From contig NZ_CP009516.1 of assembly GCF_000970285.1 (NCBI RefSeq), positions 62,001-126,000 of the forward strand: a stretch of DNA of 64,000 bases, written 5' to 3'. Position numbers and translations under genes: made by a program. Shown here piece by piece: positions 63,052 through 64,000 of the stretch. Under the pieces are notes generated by a model. That model did not search any database and was not told the origin of the DNA. It was given only the letters and a program-made list of their open reading frames with translations. Numbering within the stretch: position 1 is the stretch's first letter; every line of letters starts with the position of its first letter. Source of the DNA: Methanosarcina horonobensis HB-1 = JCM 15518. GTDB taxonomy: Archaea > Halobacteriota > Methanosarcinia > Methanosarcinales > Methanosarcinaceae.

Positions 63052-64000
63052 CTTTAAGTTCCTTTACAATCAGTTCACGTGCTGTTTTTGCATCTGCCGT
63101 GCCTTTTGTCTTTTTCATGACCTGTCCTACAAGGAAGTTCAGGGATTTTTCCGTTCCTCCGAGATAGTCCTGTACTGCGGCTTCGTTTTCGGCAATTGTT
63201 TCGGTAACAGCCCTGGTGACAAGGTCATCTTCGGCTTTAAAGAGGCCCTTTTCTTCTATGATCTGAGAAGGAGTCTTTTCCTCAGTTCCGTCCAGAATTG
63301 TACGGATAACTTCAACTGCAGCCCTGTCACTGATTTTACCTTCAGCAAAAAGGTTGACCAGCTCTACCATATCCGAGACCTTGAAAGAGTTCTCCACCTC
63401 AGGGTCTTTTGCATGGATGAAGCCGATTGTCCTGCCGTCATAAGAAGAAATTGCAAGGTCCCTATAGTTCAGCTCCCCGAGGAAGACATCAGCCGTCCAT
63501 GTGGCTGCGATCTTCGGATCAACTCCTTTTGCACAGACTCCTTCGTAGAAGTCAGCGAGCATGATCTTTGAGGTAAGAGCTCTTGCATGCATATCTGTGA
63601 TGCCGTACTGCTCCATAAAGCGCGCACGTTTGGCATCAGGAAGTTCGGGCAGGGTTTCTTTAATTGCAGGAATCCAGCCAGTAACGCGCATTGGCATAAG
63701 GTCAGGCTCACGGAAGTAGCGATAGTCTTCTGCCTCCTCTTTTGTCCTCATGGAAATAGTTACACCCCGTCCTTCATCGAAGTGGCGAGTTTCCTGCGTA
63801 ATTTTTCCTCCGCGGCGGATCACATTCTTCTGGCGCATTATCTCGTAGAGGAGAGCCCTTTCCACTCCTTTGTGGGAGGAGATGTTTTTGACCTCAACAC
63901 GCGTTCCCCAGTGGACCGAGACATTTGCATCGACACGCATGGCTCCTTCAAGGTTTCCGTCAAAGACATCCAGATATTCGAGGATATTCCTGAACTTGTC
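63047..64000 (-). CDS. gatB: Aspartyl/glutamyl-tRNA amidotransferase subunit B, C-terminal part (5' end outside window)
   Basis: The frame is open to the window edge at 64000, where DKFRNILEYLDVFDGNLEGA precedes MRVDANVSV. The conserved RVDANVS, EVKNISSHKGVERAL and RHFDEGRGVTISMRTKEEAEDYRYF motifs belong to the catalytic cradle. The C-terminal YqeY-like tail domain (GQVMKKTKGTADAKTARELIVKEL) binds tRNA. With GatA and GatC it amidates misacylated Asp-tRNA(Asn) or Glu-tRNA(Gln). It ends with a terminator hairpin. Confidence 0.97.
   Translation of the reverse strand, partial: DKFRNILEYLDVFDGNLEGAMRVDANVSVHWGTRVEVKNISSHKGVERALLYEIMRQKNVIRRGGKITQETRHFDEGRGVTISMRTKEEAEDYRYFREPDLMPMRVTGWIPAIKETLPELPDAKRARFMEQYGITDMHARALTSKIMLADFYEGVCAKGVDPKIAATWTADVFLGELNYRDLAISSYDGRTIGFIHAKDPEVENSFKVSDMVELVNLFAEGKISDRAAVEVIRTILDGTEEKTPSQIIEEKGLFKAEDDLVTRAVTETIAENEAAVQDYLGGTEKSLNFLVGQVMKKTKGTADAKTARELIVKELKG

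Overview
This window is archaeal and almost certainly comes from Methanosarcina, very probably M. acetivorans or a close relative. The evidence is a complete mcrBDCGA operon, a seven-gene Mrp antiporter operon, a form III RuBisCO, PolD large subunit, archaeal shikimate enzymes, AT-rich intergenic DNA with TATA boxes, and an McrA whose modified-residue positions (His271, Arg285, Gly465, Cys472) match my memory of M. acetivorans McrA. Species assignment is inference.

Layout. 1-6345 (minus): a HEAT-repeat protein cut by the window edge, then an aromatic amino-acid operon (ADTH synthase, archaeal DHQ synthase, aroD, aroE, tyrA) with a palindrome at its likely promoter; aroA lies apart at 46967-48259. 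6814-9367: GMP synthase amidotransferase subunit, SRP54 and two identical initiator tRNAs. 9630-15451 is accessory: a Cys-rich miniprotein, a chagasin-like lipoprotein, a methanogen-type HTH regulator, a phosphoribosyltransferase, a Zn-ribbon protein, a protease propeptide without its protease, and a membrane protein whose natural start codon appears to be ACG. 15926-20074: a heat-shock locus (HSR1-like regulator, Cdc48, two Hsp20 proteins). 21190-27185: mrpABCDEFG. 27559-34925: phosphoesterase, hydantoinase/oxoprolinase, an intact-ended but internally broken IS256-family element inserted just upstream of RuBisCO, Sua5 and a small membrane protein. 34962-38414: PolD large subunit.

38777-46722 is a methyl-coenzyme M reductase island. 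The mcr operon lies between two enzymes that modify McrA (Mmp10 for Arg methylation, McmA-like for Cys methylation). Its leader has complementary segments that cross each other, and a UUCG terminator and a 32-bp tandem repeat follow mcrA. After aroA, thymidylate synthase, HtpX and a DHFR-like protein comes a duplicated Cys-rich membrane protein of unknown function.

53384-58721 is the most novel-looking system: a five-gene operon with a lipoprotein substrate-binding protein, a SAM methyltransferase, a cytoplasmic radical-SAM protein whose C-terminus looks like a substrate-binding-protein domain, a FecCD-type permease and an ATPase. A perfect 10-bp inverted repeat sits at its promoter. It looks like uptake of a metal chelate or tetrapyrrole-like compound coupled to intracellular modification; the ligand is unknown. 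It is followed by an S-layer-domain protein, a 44-aa small protein with a strong ribosome binding site, a methyltransferase, a nitrilase-family hydrolase and the 3' part of gatB.
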